A stretch of DNA of 8,749 nt from Candidatus Woesearchaeota archaeon (GCA_023267795.1 JAHFMP010000035.1:1-8749); one strand, 5' to 3'; shown: positions 1-6,490, counted from the stretch's first letter. Notes: generated from the sequence alone by a model not told the origin. Numbers and translations are program-made.

Positions 1-1
1 G

Positions 2-877
2 GCTTTTATTGATCCTGCTGCTGAGAAAAAACGTATTGCTGAAGAAAATATAAAAAGCCAACAATTAATATTTAGAGTAGAAGAAGCAAAACGAAAAAGA
101 GAAGTAGCAGACAAAATATCAAATCCAAAGCCTTCTTTTTTTGATACTGCTTTGAAATACGCAAAAAGTATAGGAAAAAGTGTTTTTGACATGGATCTGA
201 AAGATACACTCTGTAGTGGGTTACAGTTTTTAATAACAGGACATCCAGGAAGAACAACAATTCTATCTGTTGCTGCAACAGGACTGCTTTCACTGGTAGG
301 AGTAGCAGAAACATTCTATGCAACAAGCCAAAATTCTGTTGGAGCAGAACAAAACTTATACTGCCCACAATCACGAAAAACAATTGAAGGCAGATTCTGC
401 AGAGCCAACCGTTGGGATGCTGCAATTACACAAGCAGAAAAAAAATATGACATTCCGGAAGGATTGCTTGCTGGCATTGCAATGAAAGAGAGTTATGGAG
501 ATCCAACATATATTGGGAATAATGGTAATGCAGGTCTTTTTCAACTCAGTGATTCAGAGGCAAAAGAAAAAGGGTTGAATGTTTACAGCAGTTCAAGAAC
601 AGCACTACGGCATCTTGCAGATCAAGAACAGTGGAGAATGGAATTATTGAAAACACACGATCAACGCTTTGACGTTGAAAAAACAGCAGATGCTGCTGGA
701 GAAAAACTCGCAGAACTTTTTTCTGTATTTAAACAAAGCAGTTCCTCTTCTATACAACAGTGGAATCGAGCAATTGCAGCATATGAATATGGAATCCGTA
801 GTGCAGGAAAGCATAGTGAAGGAAAATACGTACAGAGCGTAAGATATTACCAAACCTATTACAACAGTCACAAATAA
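2..877 (+). CDS. Membrane-anchored lytic transglycosylase-like (SLT/lysozyme-fold) protein, 5' partial
   Basis: The frame is open from base 2, so the true start lies before the window; 291 residues are visible. Residues 1-45 are charged and probably helical (many Lys, Glu, Arg). A hydrophobic stretch at about 85-107 (ILSVAATGLLSLVGVAE) should be one transmembrane helix, which would put the C-terminal domain outside the cell. That domain, about 138-290, has the SLT pattern: helix WDAAITQAEKKYDIPEGLL, catalytic Glu163 in MKESYGDP, GNAGLFQL (176-182), and late AAYEYG (259-264, cf. AAYNAG) followed by YVQSVRYYQTYY. Cys121 and Cys133 lie just outside the membrane and could form a disulfide. Family members cleave the glycan strand of peptidoglycan. 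Archaea lack murein, so a role against bacterial walls, or on another glycan, is inferred. A short internal TTG at 152 is not a convincing start. The fold call is good; the substrate is unknown. Confidence 0.8.
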   Translation, partial: AFIDPAAEKKRIAEENIKSQQLIFRVEEAKRKREVADKISNPKPSFFDTALKYAKSIGKSVFDMDLKDTLCSGLQFLITGHPGRTTILSVAATGLLSLVGVAETFYATSQNSVGAEQNLYCPQSRKTIEGRFCRANRWDAAITQAEKKYDIPEGLLAGIAMKESYGDPTYIGNNGNAGLFQLSDSEAKEKGLNVYSSSRTALRHLADQEQWRMELLKTHDQRFDVEKTADAAGEKLAELFSVFKQSSSSSIQQWNRAIAAYEYGIRSAGKHSEGKYVQSVRYYQTYYNSHK

Positions 878-908
878 AACAACAGCTGCGACCAGATCCT
901 TCCGCATC

Positions 909-946
909 AAGAGAGGAGAGGAGCAATCTTCTTCTCTCTTTTATAT
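909..946 (+). terminator. Hairpin plus U-tract, probable terminator of the SLT gene
   Basis: Bases 909-922 pair with 927-940 in a continuous 14-bp stem (12 Watson-Crick and two G-U pairs), closing a GCAA tetraloop (923-926) of the GNRA class. The 3' arm runs straight into TTTT at 939-942, followed by further T-rich sequence. It starts 31 bases after the stop codon. This has the shape of a bacterial-style intrinsic terminator. Archaeal termination usually needs only U tracts, so the stem may instead protect the mRNA 3' end. The purine-only and pyrimidine-only arms make the G-U pairs possible only in + strand RNA, which supports + strand use. Confidence 0.65.
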
Positions 947-958
947 TTTATAATTATA

Positions 959-995
959 GAGAATTTTGAATAACTATCAAATTGTCAAAATTCTC
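959..995. repeat. 11-bp perfect inverted repeat, possible operator
   Basis: GAGAATTTTGA at 959-969 and its exact complement TCAAAATTCTC at 985-995 flank a 15-base spacer. It lies about 95-130 bases upstream of the Lon-like protease start and about 20 bases after the hairpin terminator. No U run follows, so it does not look like a terminator. A dimeric regulator site is one reading. AT-richness raises the odds of chance occurrence. Confidence 0.45.
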
Positions 996-1040
996 AATAG
1001 ATGCCTTCGAATAAAATTTCCAAAATCGAGGTTATTCAAA
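965..1040. repeat. 10-bp inverted repeat overlapping the previous one
   Basis: TTTGAATAAC at 965-974 is exactly complementary to GTTATTCAAA at 1031-1040. The left arm overlaps the left arm of the 959/985 repeat, so in RNA the two foldings would exclude each other. If transcription of the protease gene starts near its ATG, both repeats would act as DNA rather than RNA. Confidence 0.3.
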
Positions 1041-1049
1041 GTCATCTAT

Positions 1050-1066
1050 ACAACAACTTTTTAAAC
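1050..1066 (+). promoter_or_regulatory. TATA box of the Lon-like protease gene
   Basis: CTTTTTAAAC at 1057-1066 is centred 27-28 bases before the ATG at 1089, the spacing expected for an archaeal leaderless transcript. The preceding ACAACAA could serve as a weak BRE. No Shine-Dalgarno sequence is present before the ATG. Confidence 0.5.
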
Positions 1067-1088
1067 AATTATTATTTTTACTTTTTTC

Positions 1089-2882
1089 ATGAGAAAAAAA
1101 ATGATAGCAACGCTTCTTTTTATCTTCCTCTTTTCCATAGTACCAATAAGTGCACAGAAAATTGGCCATATCACTCTTCTCGCTGTTTCTGAGGCAACAG
1201 AGCTCGGATCAACTGCAGACCTTTATTTGCGAATTCAGAAGGGAACTGGGGGAATTTACATTGACACATTTCCTTTAACAAAGTTGGATACACAACTCAG
1301 CACACGATTTGCTCAGCAAATTGCCTGTGATTTTCTAGACAAAGAATGTGATGATAGTGATTTTTTTTATACTATCCAATCTGATGCAACAATTATAGGA
1401 GGTCCAAGTGCAGGTGCTGCACTTGCAGCAATGACTGTTGCAATGCTTGATAATCTTGAAATTAATGACTCTGTTGCAATTACAGGAACAATCAATGTTG
1501 GCGGCCTTATTGGTCCAGTTGGGAGCATTGTCAGCAAAATTGATGCAGCAAAACAACAAGGAATTACAAAAGTCCTTATTCCAAAAGGAAGTAGATATGA
1601 ACAGAATCCTAAACATTCCTATAATGAAAATTTACTCAATACAAGCTCTGCCTTCTATAGGAATAACAATGAAACAAATACAACAGAAATTGATTTGTAT
1701 CTCTATGGTTCATTTATTGGAATTGAAGTAGAGGAAGTTGCAACATTGCAGGAAGCTGTGTATGAAATTACTGGAAAAAAATATAGTGCCAATGAAAATG
1801 AGATCAAACCAGAGGAGTGGTATACTGATACTATGAAACTGATTGCTGCTGATCTCTGCCAGCGAACACAACTCCTTAACAAAGAATATAATGATGAAAT
1901 AATAAATTCAACAATTCGCGCAGAAAACGCGACTGCATACAGCCAGTATTACGTTGCTGCGAGCACTTGTTTCGGAACAAATATTCGCATAAAGTACATT
2001 CTTCTCAAACAAACAACGCTTGATAGAAATACAACAACCAACATCACAATGGAGATTAATGCAACACTCAACGAAATTAGGAAAAAAACAATTGTAGAAG
2101 ATCTCCAGACAATTACTGATTTACAGGCATATCTTGTTGTCAATGAGCGGCTCGAAGAAGCAGAGCAAACACTTCATGAAATTTATGTGAATCTTGGAAT
2201 TAATTTACAGGATGATTTAGCGTATCAGATTGCATATACACAAGAGCGGCTGTATAGCGCACGTGCATGGTCAAAGTTTTTTGAAAACAATGGAAAAGAA
2301 CTTGAACTTGATACAGATGCATTGAAAGATTCATGCACACAAAAGCTTGCAGAAGCAGAGGAACGCTATCAATATGTCAAACTTATTGCTGAGTACTCAC
2401 TTGACACAATTGTCATATATATGAATCGGGCAAATGAAGAATATGAGCATGAAAATTATATTCTATGTTTGGATATTGCAAGCAAAGCAAAAGCAAATTT
2501 GGATATTGTATTAAGCCTCATTGGAGTTTCTGATGAAAAACAGTTGACAGAGCTTGTGCATGAACGTTTACGTCTTGTCAGGCAGGTGCTGAACAAACAA
2601 CAAGAAAAAGGATACTTTCCAATGCTCGGCTACAGTTATTATGAGTATGCCACATTCTTAAAGGAAAAAGATCCATATTCTGCACTTATCTATGCCCATT
2701 ATGCATTGGAATTTAGTCATCTGGATATGTACTTCAAAGAAAAGAAAAAAACTACATTCATAGTTCCTGACAGAGAGAACATTCTTTATTTCTTTCTTGG
2801 TTTTAGTTTTGGATTTATTGTTTTCTATAAACCCGTACAACGCCTCCTTGCGGAGGCATTGCTCGGGAAAAGAGGTGATTAG
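1089..2882 (+). CDS. Exported Lon-like serine protease (S16 fold, no AAA+ domain), membrane-anchored
   Basis: 597 residues. Residues 1-22 form a signal peptide (MRKK, hydrophobic core, SAQ cleavage region). The protease domain follows at about 25-230. Ser107 in GGPSAGAA and Lys150 in GSIVSKIDAAK form the Lon Ser-Lys dyad; their spacing of 43 residues equals that of E. coli Lon (679 and 722). IDAAKQQGITKVLIPKG matches the Lon segment after the lysine. There is no ATPase domain. This is the arrangement of archaeal secreted Lon-like proteins (COG1750-type). Residues about 235-550 are predominantly helical and unfamiliar. A hydrophobic segment at 564-580 followed by KPVQRLL predicts a C-terminal membrane anchor, leaving the enzyme on the outer face. 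Eight N-X-S/T sequons cluster at 184-326, consistent with N-glycosylation. ATG 1089 is preferred over ATG 1101 because it keeps the basic start of the signal peptide and fits the TATA distance. Confidence 0.85.
   Translation: MRKKMIATLLFIFLFSIVPISAQKIGHITLLAVSEATELGSTADLYLRIQKGTGGIYIDTFPLTKLDTQLSTRFAQQIACDFLDKECDDSDFFYTIQSDATIIGGPSAGAALAAMTVAMLDNLEINDSVAITGTINVGGLIGPVGSIVSKIDAAKQQGITKVLIPKGSRYEQNPKHSYNENLLNTSSAFYRNNNETNTTEIDLYLYGSFIGIEVEEVATLQEAVYEITGKKYSANENEIKPEEWYTDTMKLIAADLCQRTQLLNKEYNDEIINSTIRAENATAYSQYYVAASTCFGTNIRIKYILLKQTTLDRNTTTNITMEINATLNEIRKKTIVEDLQTITDLQAYLVVNERLEEAEQTLHEIYVNLGINLQDDLAYQIAYTQERLYSARAWSKFFENNGKELELDTDALKDSCTQKLAEAEERYQYVKLIAEYSLDTIVIYMNRANEEYEHENYILCLDIASKAKANLDIVLSLIGVSDEKQLTELVHERLRLVRQVLNKQQEKGYFPMLGYSYYEYATFLKEKDPYSALIYAHYALEFSHLDMYFKEKKKTTFIVPDRENILYFFLGFSFGFIVFYKPVQRLLAEALLGKRGD
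2872..2880 (+). promoter_or_regulatory. Strong Shine-Dalgarno sequence with no obvious gene behind it
   Basis: GAGGTGATT at the last codons of the protease gene is almost fully complementary to the archaeal 16S 3' end (GATCACCTC). It sits 3 bases before an ATG at 2884-2886. In this window such sites mark internal operon genes, yet only a 14-codon frame follows. Confidence 0.5.
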
Positions 2883-2883
2883 A

Positions 2884-2928
2884 ATGCTGAATACTGTTCC
2901 TATTTCCCCAAACTATTCTATACCGTAA
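2884..2928 (+). other. 14-codon open frame after the orphan ribosome binding site
   Basis: The frame reads MLNTVPISPNYSIP then TAA (2926-2928). It may be the stub of a lost or truncated downstream gene, a tiny peptide, or simply a chance frame. Nothing recognisable continues in any frame between 2928 and 3043. Confidence refers to it being translated or a remnant. Confidence 0.25.
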
Positions 2929-3001
2929 GTAGGCATACGTTATATTTAAATGTTATGGAAGAGTACTACTGGAGAGTGGAATTCAAAAAGTATAGAAGAG
3001 G

Positions 3002-3017
3002 CCAAAAGTTTTATATA
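3002..3017 (+). promoter_or_regulatory. BRE/TATA promoter of the NTase-HEPN module
   Basis: CCAAAAG (BRE-like, 3002-3008) runs into TTTTATATA (3009-3017), centred about 30 bases before the ATG at 3044. This gives a leaderless or nearly leaderless transcript. No Shine-Dalgarno precedes the ATG. Confidence 0.6.
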
Positions 3018-3043
3018 CCAATTATGATATTTAAGTTTCAAAA

Positions 3044-3553
3044 ATGAAACAAAAGTACCAAAAATGGGACAAACTATTGAAACTATTCTTTGAAAATTCT
3101 GAAAATCAGTTTACTATTCGCAAAATAGGCAAGCAAACAAAAATTCCGACAGCAAGCGTTCAGCGATATGTGAAACAGCTTCAAGAAGATGGCTTGCTTA
3201 CAAAAGAAAATCAGGCAAATATCACACCGTATTTCAAATTCAAGAAAGCAGTTTTTATTATTGACAAACTCTTTACTTCTGGTTTTGTAGATTATGTTGA
3301 AAAAACACTTTCTCCCAGTGTTCTTATTGTTTTTGGCAGTGTAAGAAAAGGAGAATACGATAAAGAAAGTGACATTGATATGTTTATTGAAACAACAAAA
3401 GAACAAGAAAATATTTCTCTCCATGAATTTGAAAAAAAATTAGGTCATAAAATCCAACTCTTTATAGAAAAAGACATTAATCATCTCCCATCTGATCTGC
3501 TCAATAATGTAATTAATGGAATAAAATTAAAGGGGTACTTTAGATTAAAATGA
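3044..3553 (+). CDS. HTH-nucleotidyltransferase (MNT-type antitoxin-like protein)
   Basis: 169 residues. Residues about 8-56 form a winged helix-turn-helix (FTIRKIGKQTKIPTASVQRYV, then KQLQEDGLL). Residues about 85-145 form a minimal nucleotidyltransferase with the signature Gly98-Ser99, Gly103-Glu104 and Asp110-x-Asp112 (GS..KGEY...SDID). The usual third acidic position, on the strand HKIQLFIE, appears to be Gln138, so metal binding may be weakened. Family members pair with HEPN proteins; characterised MNT antitoxins attach AMP to the partner toxin. The gene overlaps the downstream HEPN gene by four bases (ATGA), so the two are translationally coupled. The N-terminal HTH suggests autoregulation of the operon promoter, an inference. 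An isolated role as a transcription factor with a dead NTase domain is possible. Confidence 0.8.
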   Translation: MKQKYQKWDKLLKLFFENSENQFTIRKIGKQTKIPTASVQRYVKQLQEDGLLTKENQANITPYFKFKKAVFIIDKLFTSGFVDYVEKTLSPSVLIVFGSVRKGEYDKESDIDMFIETTKEQENISLHEFEKKLGHKIQLFIEKDINHLPSDLLNNVINGIKLKGYFRLK

Positions 3554-3978
3554 GTGATTTCATGAATTGGGGTAAATGTAAAGAAGAATTTGTAAAAAAT
3601 GTAGAGGTAGATCTGTCAAAAATAAATGCTCTGATAAAAACAGCAGATGCACGAATTGAATTTCTCAAAAGTGCTGCTTTTTCCGATGAAAAAATTTCCT
3701 TTTTAGTAGAAGGATACTATGAGGCAATTAAAGAGCTGTTGACTGCGTTGCTTCTTTCTAAAGGGCTTCGCTCAAAAAATCATCAATGTCTTATTACTTA
3801 TTTTTATAAAAATTACCCAAATTATGAAGCAGAGGCATATTTGATTGCAGAAATGAATTATTATAGAAACAGATTGAACTATTATGGAGAGCAAATACCA
3901 TCTGCATTTTATGAGAAAAACAAAGATCAATTCGAAAGAGTAGTAACTAAAATAAAAAAGATAATAGAAAATAAATAG
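3550..3978 (+). CDS. HEPN-domain protein, probable partner (toxin-like) of the NTase
   Basis: 142 residues, all helical. HEPN proteins are higher-eukaryote/prokaryote nucleotide-binding fold proteins, often RNases. The helix LVEGYYEAIKELLTALLLSKG (52-72), the GLRSKNHQCLITYF segment, and the late EMNYYRNRLNYYGE helix (101-114) match the HEPN/DUF86-like pattern seen next to MNT nucleotidyltransferases. In the R-x(4-6)-H active-site region the sequence is Arg106-Asn-Arg-Leu-Asn-Tyr-Tyr-Gly113, with no histidine, so RNase activity of the usual kind may be absent or altered. The start ATG at 3550 overlaps the NTase stop; ATG 3562 is a weaker alternative. The gene ends 20 bases from the convergent L11 gene. 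A toxin role is inferred from the pairing only. Confidence 0.75.
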   Translation: MSDFMNWGKCKEEFVKNVEVDLSKINALIKTADARIEFLKSAAFSDEKISFLVEGYYEAIKELLTALLLSKGLRSKNHQCLITYFYKNYPNYEAEAYLIAEMNYYRNRLNYYGEQIPSAFYEKNKDQFERVVTKIKKIIENK

Positions 3979-3998
3979 GATACAAAGCAATAACAAAA
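3950..3998 (-). terminator. U-rich termination region of L11, inside the 3' end of the HEPN gene
   Basis: On the minus strand the bases after the L11 stop are T-rich, with TTTT next to the stop, ATTTATTTTCTATTATC, then T6 (3954-3959). Successive U tracts are the usual archaeal termination signal. It overlaps the end of the convergent HEPN gene. No hairpin is evident. Confidence 0.4.
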
Positions 3999-4733
3999 CT
4001 ACTTCTTTGCGCCAGCGCCTGCTGCAGGAGCTGCTTTCTCTGGAGGTACAAGCTGATCAATAATAATTTGAGGAATCTTATGCTCTGAAAGCTTGTTTCG
4101 TTTCTGCGCTGTTGTTGCTGCTTCACCGAGCTCTTTAATAATACCTTTTGCAAGTGATTCGTACTCTGCACGTTTTTTAGTGAGTTCTTCTTGGAGGCGT
4201 TTTCTTTCTGCTTCCAATGCTTTGAGTTCTTCAGCAGTAAGTTCTGTTTTTTCTGTTGCAATTTCTTGGGCATATGCGCCGTTGTTCACTGCAATAATAC
4301 TGTCATGCGCAGGCTTTCCTTCAACAAGAATTCCCATTGATTGGCATGTTCCTATAATTTCTTTAACTCTTTCTTTTGTTGTTTTTCCAAGAAGAGAATC
4401 CTGCTTCATTTTTGAGATTTTGATAATTTGTTCAATCTTTAAGTCTGCAACTTTTTCTGCAAGTGGGTTAGAAGATCCTTTTTCCAATCCTGCCTCTTGC
4501 TTGATCAACGCTGCTGCAGGCGGGGTACCTACTGTAATTTCAAATTCTTTGGTATCTTTGTCAACAATAACTTTTATTGGAACCTGCATTCCTTTGAAGC
4601 TTGCTGTTTTTTTGTTGATTTCTACAACAACCTGACCAATATTGAGTCCTAATGGTCCTAATGCAGGACCTAATGGAGGAGCTGCTGTTGCTTTGCCACC
4701 AGCAACCAAAGTTTCTACTGTTTCTTTTGCCAT
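3999..4733 (-). CDS. rpl11: Ribosomal protein L11 (uL11) with a long C-terminal extension
   Basis: 244 residues. The N-terminal domain has the signature AAPPLGPALGPLGLNIGQVV (17-36) and continues through FEITVGTPPAAALIKQEAGL. The C-terminal rRNA-binding domain is at about 86-158 (GKTTKERVKEIIGTCQSMGILVEG). L11 binds the GTPase-associated region of 23S rRNA at the base of the P stalk. Archaeal L11 is usually about 155-165 residues. Here about 80 more follow: a highly charged helix likely to form a coiled coil (ELTAEELKALEAERKRLQEE and on, 164-200), a second basic/hydrophobic segment (210-230), and an Ala/Gly/Pro/Lys tail. The gene is not followed by L1, L10 and L12 as in many archaea. It has its own promoter and converges with the HEPN gene. 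Confidence 0.97.
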   Translation of the reverse strand: MAKETVETLVAGGKATAAPPLGPALGPLGLNIGQVVVEINKKTASFKGMQVPIKVIVDKDTKEFEITVGTPPAAALIKQEAGLEKGSSNPLAEKVADLKIEQIIKISKMKQDSLLGKTTKERVKEIIGTCQSMGILVEGKPAHDSIIAVNNGAYAQEIATEKTELTAEELKALEAERKRLQEELTKKRAEYESLAKGIIKELGEAATTAQKRNKLSEHKIPQIIIDQLVPPEKAAPAAGAGAKK

Positions 4734-4755
4734 TATTATTCTGAATTTTCCAGTG

Positions 4756-4770
4756 ATATATAAAATTTGT
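4756..4770 (-). promoter_or_regulatory. BRE/TATA promoter of L11
   Basis: Read on the minus strand, ACAAA followed by TTTTATATAT (4765-4756) is centred 27 bases before the L11 ATG (4733). This predicts a leaderless transcript. It lies in the 42-base gap after ArgRS, so L11 need not depend on ArgRS read-through. Confidence 0.65.
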
Positions 4771-4775
4771 TCTTT

Positions 4776-6470
4776 TCACATCTCCTCTATCGCCTGAATA
4801 CCTAACAAAGAAAGTCCATTTTGAATGACTTGTTTCACGCAAGAAAGCAAATACAATCGTGCATCTCTAATATCATCCTCTGCCTTTAAAACAGGAATCT
4901 CATGATAATAACTGTTTGTTTCCTGACAGAGATCCAGCAAATATCTGCAAATGTAAGATGGCTTATAATGAGATGCTGCATCTTCAACTGCTTTTGGAAA
5001 TTTTTCAAGAATTGTTGCCAATGCTAACTCTTTTTCTCCAAAATTCAGAGAAGAAACTTCCTTTGGCAACTCAGACAATTGACAGGACTTTCTCAAAATG
5101 CTGGAAATCCGTGCATGCGTATATTGCACATACGGACCTGTTTCTCCTTCAAAACTAATCGATTCTTTGGGATTATACACAATGTCTTTTGCTGCATCAA
5201 TCTTCAACATGTGAAATTTCAATGCAGCTAAACCAACTTGCCTGCTTCTGTTCTGGAGAACGACATGATTAATTTCAGAATGTCGTTTATGAATTTCTTC
5301 TTTTGCCAATGCAAATAATTCTTCCAGTATTGTATCTGCATCAACAGTGGTGCCTTCCCGACTTTTCATTTTTCCTTCAGGAAGATTTACCATTCCATAA
5401 CTGAGATGATAACAACCAGATGCCCACTTGTAGCCAAGCTTTTTTAAAATTGCAAACAATTGCTGAAAATGCAAATTTTGCTCAGAACCAACAACATAAA
5501 TAGAACGCTCAACAGGATGCTCATCAAATTTCTTTTTTGCAAGATAAATATCCTGAGTAATGTACAGTGTTGTTCCATCTGCCCGAATCAGCACTTTATC
5601 AGGCAATCCAACATCCTCCAGCGGAGCAATAATAGCCCCTTCTTTCTTGTAAAATGCTTCTTTTTTCAGCCCTTCCTGAACTATTTCCTTCCCAAATTTG
5701 TACATATCACTTTCATAGTAATATTTGTCAAAAGAAACAACAAGCTTTGTATATGTCTCATCAAATCCTTCATACACCCAGCTGTTCATTTTCTTCCAAA
5801 GTGCAATAACTTCTTTGTCTCCACGTTCCCACAAACGAAGCATATCCTGCGCTTCTTGCTCTAACTCAGGATGTTGTTCAGCTTTTTTTGCAAAAAGAAC
5901 ATAAAACTCACCAACAAAAAAATCCCCTTTCTTGTCTGGATTTTTATTATGCCCCCATTTTTTGTAGGCAAGCATTGACTTGCAAATATGCACACCTCTG
6001 TCATTCACAAGACACACTTTCACGATAGAATTGCCTAAAAATGAAAAGATTCGAGATATGCTGTCTCCAATTGAAATATTTCTCACGTGGCCAAGATGAA
6101 GCGGCTTATTTGTGTTTGGTGAGGAGAATTCTATCATTATTTTTTGTTCCTGCTTTTGAGAACCGTAGTTTTCTCTATGTTCTTGGATTTTATGGAGCAC
6201 TTCTGCAGAAAGCTTTTTTTTATTGAGAAAAAAATTCACGTACGGCCCTTGTGCATTCACTTTTTCCAAGAGTAGTGGATCAATGCCGCTGAGTTTTGCT
6301 GCAAGATCATGTGCAATAAGTTGTGGACTTTTTTTTCTCTGCTTTGCCAATGCAAAACATGGAAATGCAAAATCACCCAGTTTTTTCTCTGGCGGAATTT
6401 CTACCTTAAATTCAATATCCTCTGGAATGTGCTGTCTGAGAAGAATGATAATTTCTGACTCGTAATCCAT
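4776..6470 (-). CDS. argS: Arginyl-tRNA synthetase
   Basis: 564 residues, a usual length. ArgRS is a class Ia enzyme that charges tRNA-Arg with arginine in the cytosol. The N-terminal Add-1 domain occupies about 1-105 (LGDFAFPCFALAK, NAQGPYVNFFLN). The catalytic domain has the HIGH-type motif His-Leu-Gly-His at 125-128 inside EFSSPNTNKPLHLGH, then VNDRGVHICKSMLAYKKWG. The KMSKS loop equivalent is Lys367-Met-Lys-Ser-Arg-Glu-Gly (GKMKSREGTTVDAD). The helical anticodon-binding (DALR-type) domain follows from about 440 (GETGPYVQYTHARISSILRK) to the C-terminus (DARLYLLSCVKQVIQNGLSLLGI). The start ATG at 6470 fits a TATA box 27 bases upstream. Nothing essential appears missing. Confidence 0.98.
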   Translation of the reverse strand: MDYESEIIILLRQHIPEDIEFKVEIPPEKKLGDFAFPCFALAKQRKKSPQLIAHDLAAKLSGIDPLLLEKVNAQGPYVNFFLNKKKLSAEVLHKIQEHRENYGSQKQEQKIMIEFSSPNTNKPLHLGHVRNISIGDSISRIFSFLGNSIVKVCLVNDRGVHICKSMLAYKKWGHNKNPDKKGDFFVGEFYVLFAKKAEQHPELEQEAQDMLRLWERGDKEVIALWKKMNSWVYEGFDETYTKLVVSFDKYYYESDMYKFGKEIVQEGLKKEAFYKKEGAIIAPLEDVGLPDKVLIRADGTTLYITQDIYLAKKKFDEHPVERSIYVVGSEQNLHFQQLFAILKKLGYKWASGCYHLSYGMVNLPEGKMKSREGTTVDADTILEELFALAKEEIHKRHSEINHVVLQNRSRQVGLAALKFHMLKIDAAKDIVYNPKESISFEGETGPYVQYTHARISSILRKSCQLSELPKEVSSLNFGEKELALATILEKFPKAVEDAASHYKPSYICRYLLDLCQETNSYYHEIPVLKAEDDIRDARLYLLSCVKQVIQNGLSLLGIQAIEEM

Positions 6471-6490
6471 ACATATATCTGATGCTGTTT

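Noticed and set aside
152..877. SLT protein starting at TTG 152 as a complete 241-residue protein
   Set aside because: The same frame is open to the window edge with sensible charged-helix coding sequence, and no promoter or ribosome binding site precedes the TTG. The gene is therefore 5' truncated by the window.
1001..1192. 63-codon + strand frame overlapping the start of the Lon-like gene
   Set aside because: It is rich in Tyr, Phe and Asn from AT-rich non-coding DNA, then runs out of frame through the signal peptide of a clearly real gene. It has no ribosome binding site.
2842..2857. GCCTCC/GGAGGC hairpin near the end of the Lon-like gene
   Set aside because: Only 6 bp, inside coding sequence, with no T run after it on either strand. 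It is explained by codons for Arg-Leu-Leu-Ala-Glu-Ala.
2950..3027. 25-codon frame (MLWKSTTGEW...) between the protease and NTase genes, with a TATA-like stretch just before it
   Set aside because: The TATA-like sequence is only a few bases from the ATG, too close to drive it. There is no ribosome binding site and the frame overlaps the real promoter at 3002-3017.
4093..4635. 180-codon + strand frame opposite L11
   Set aside because: It is the antisense shadow of an unmistakable L11 gene, and its Ser/Ala/Phe-rich composition mirrors the Lys/Glu/Ala codons of L11.
5460..5864. 134-codon + strand frame opposite argS
   Set aside because: Antisense of the ArgRS catalytic domain; no promoter, no ribosome binding site and no recognisable domain.
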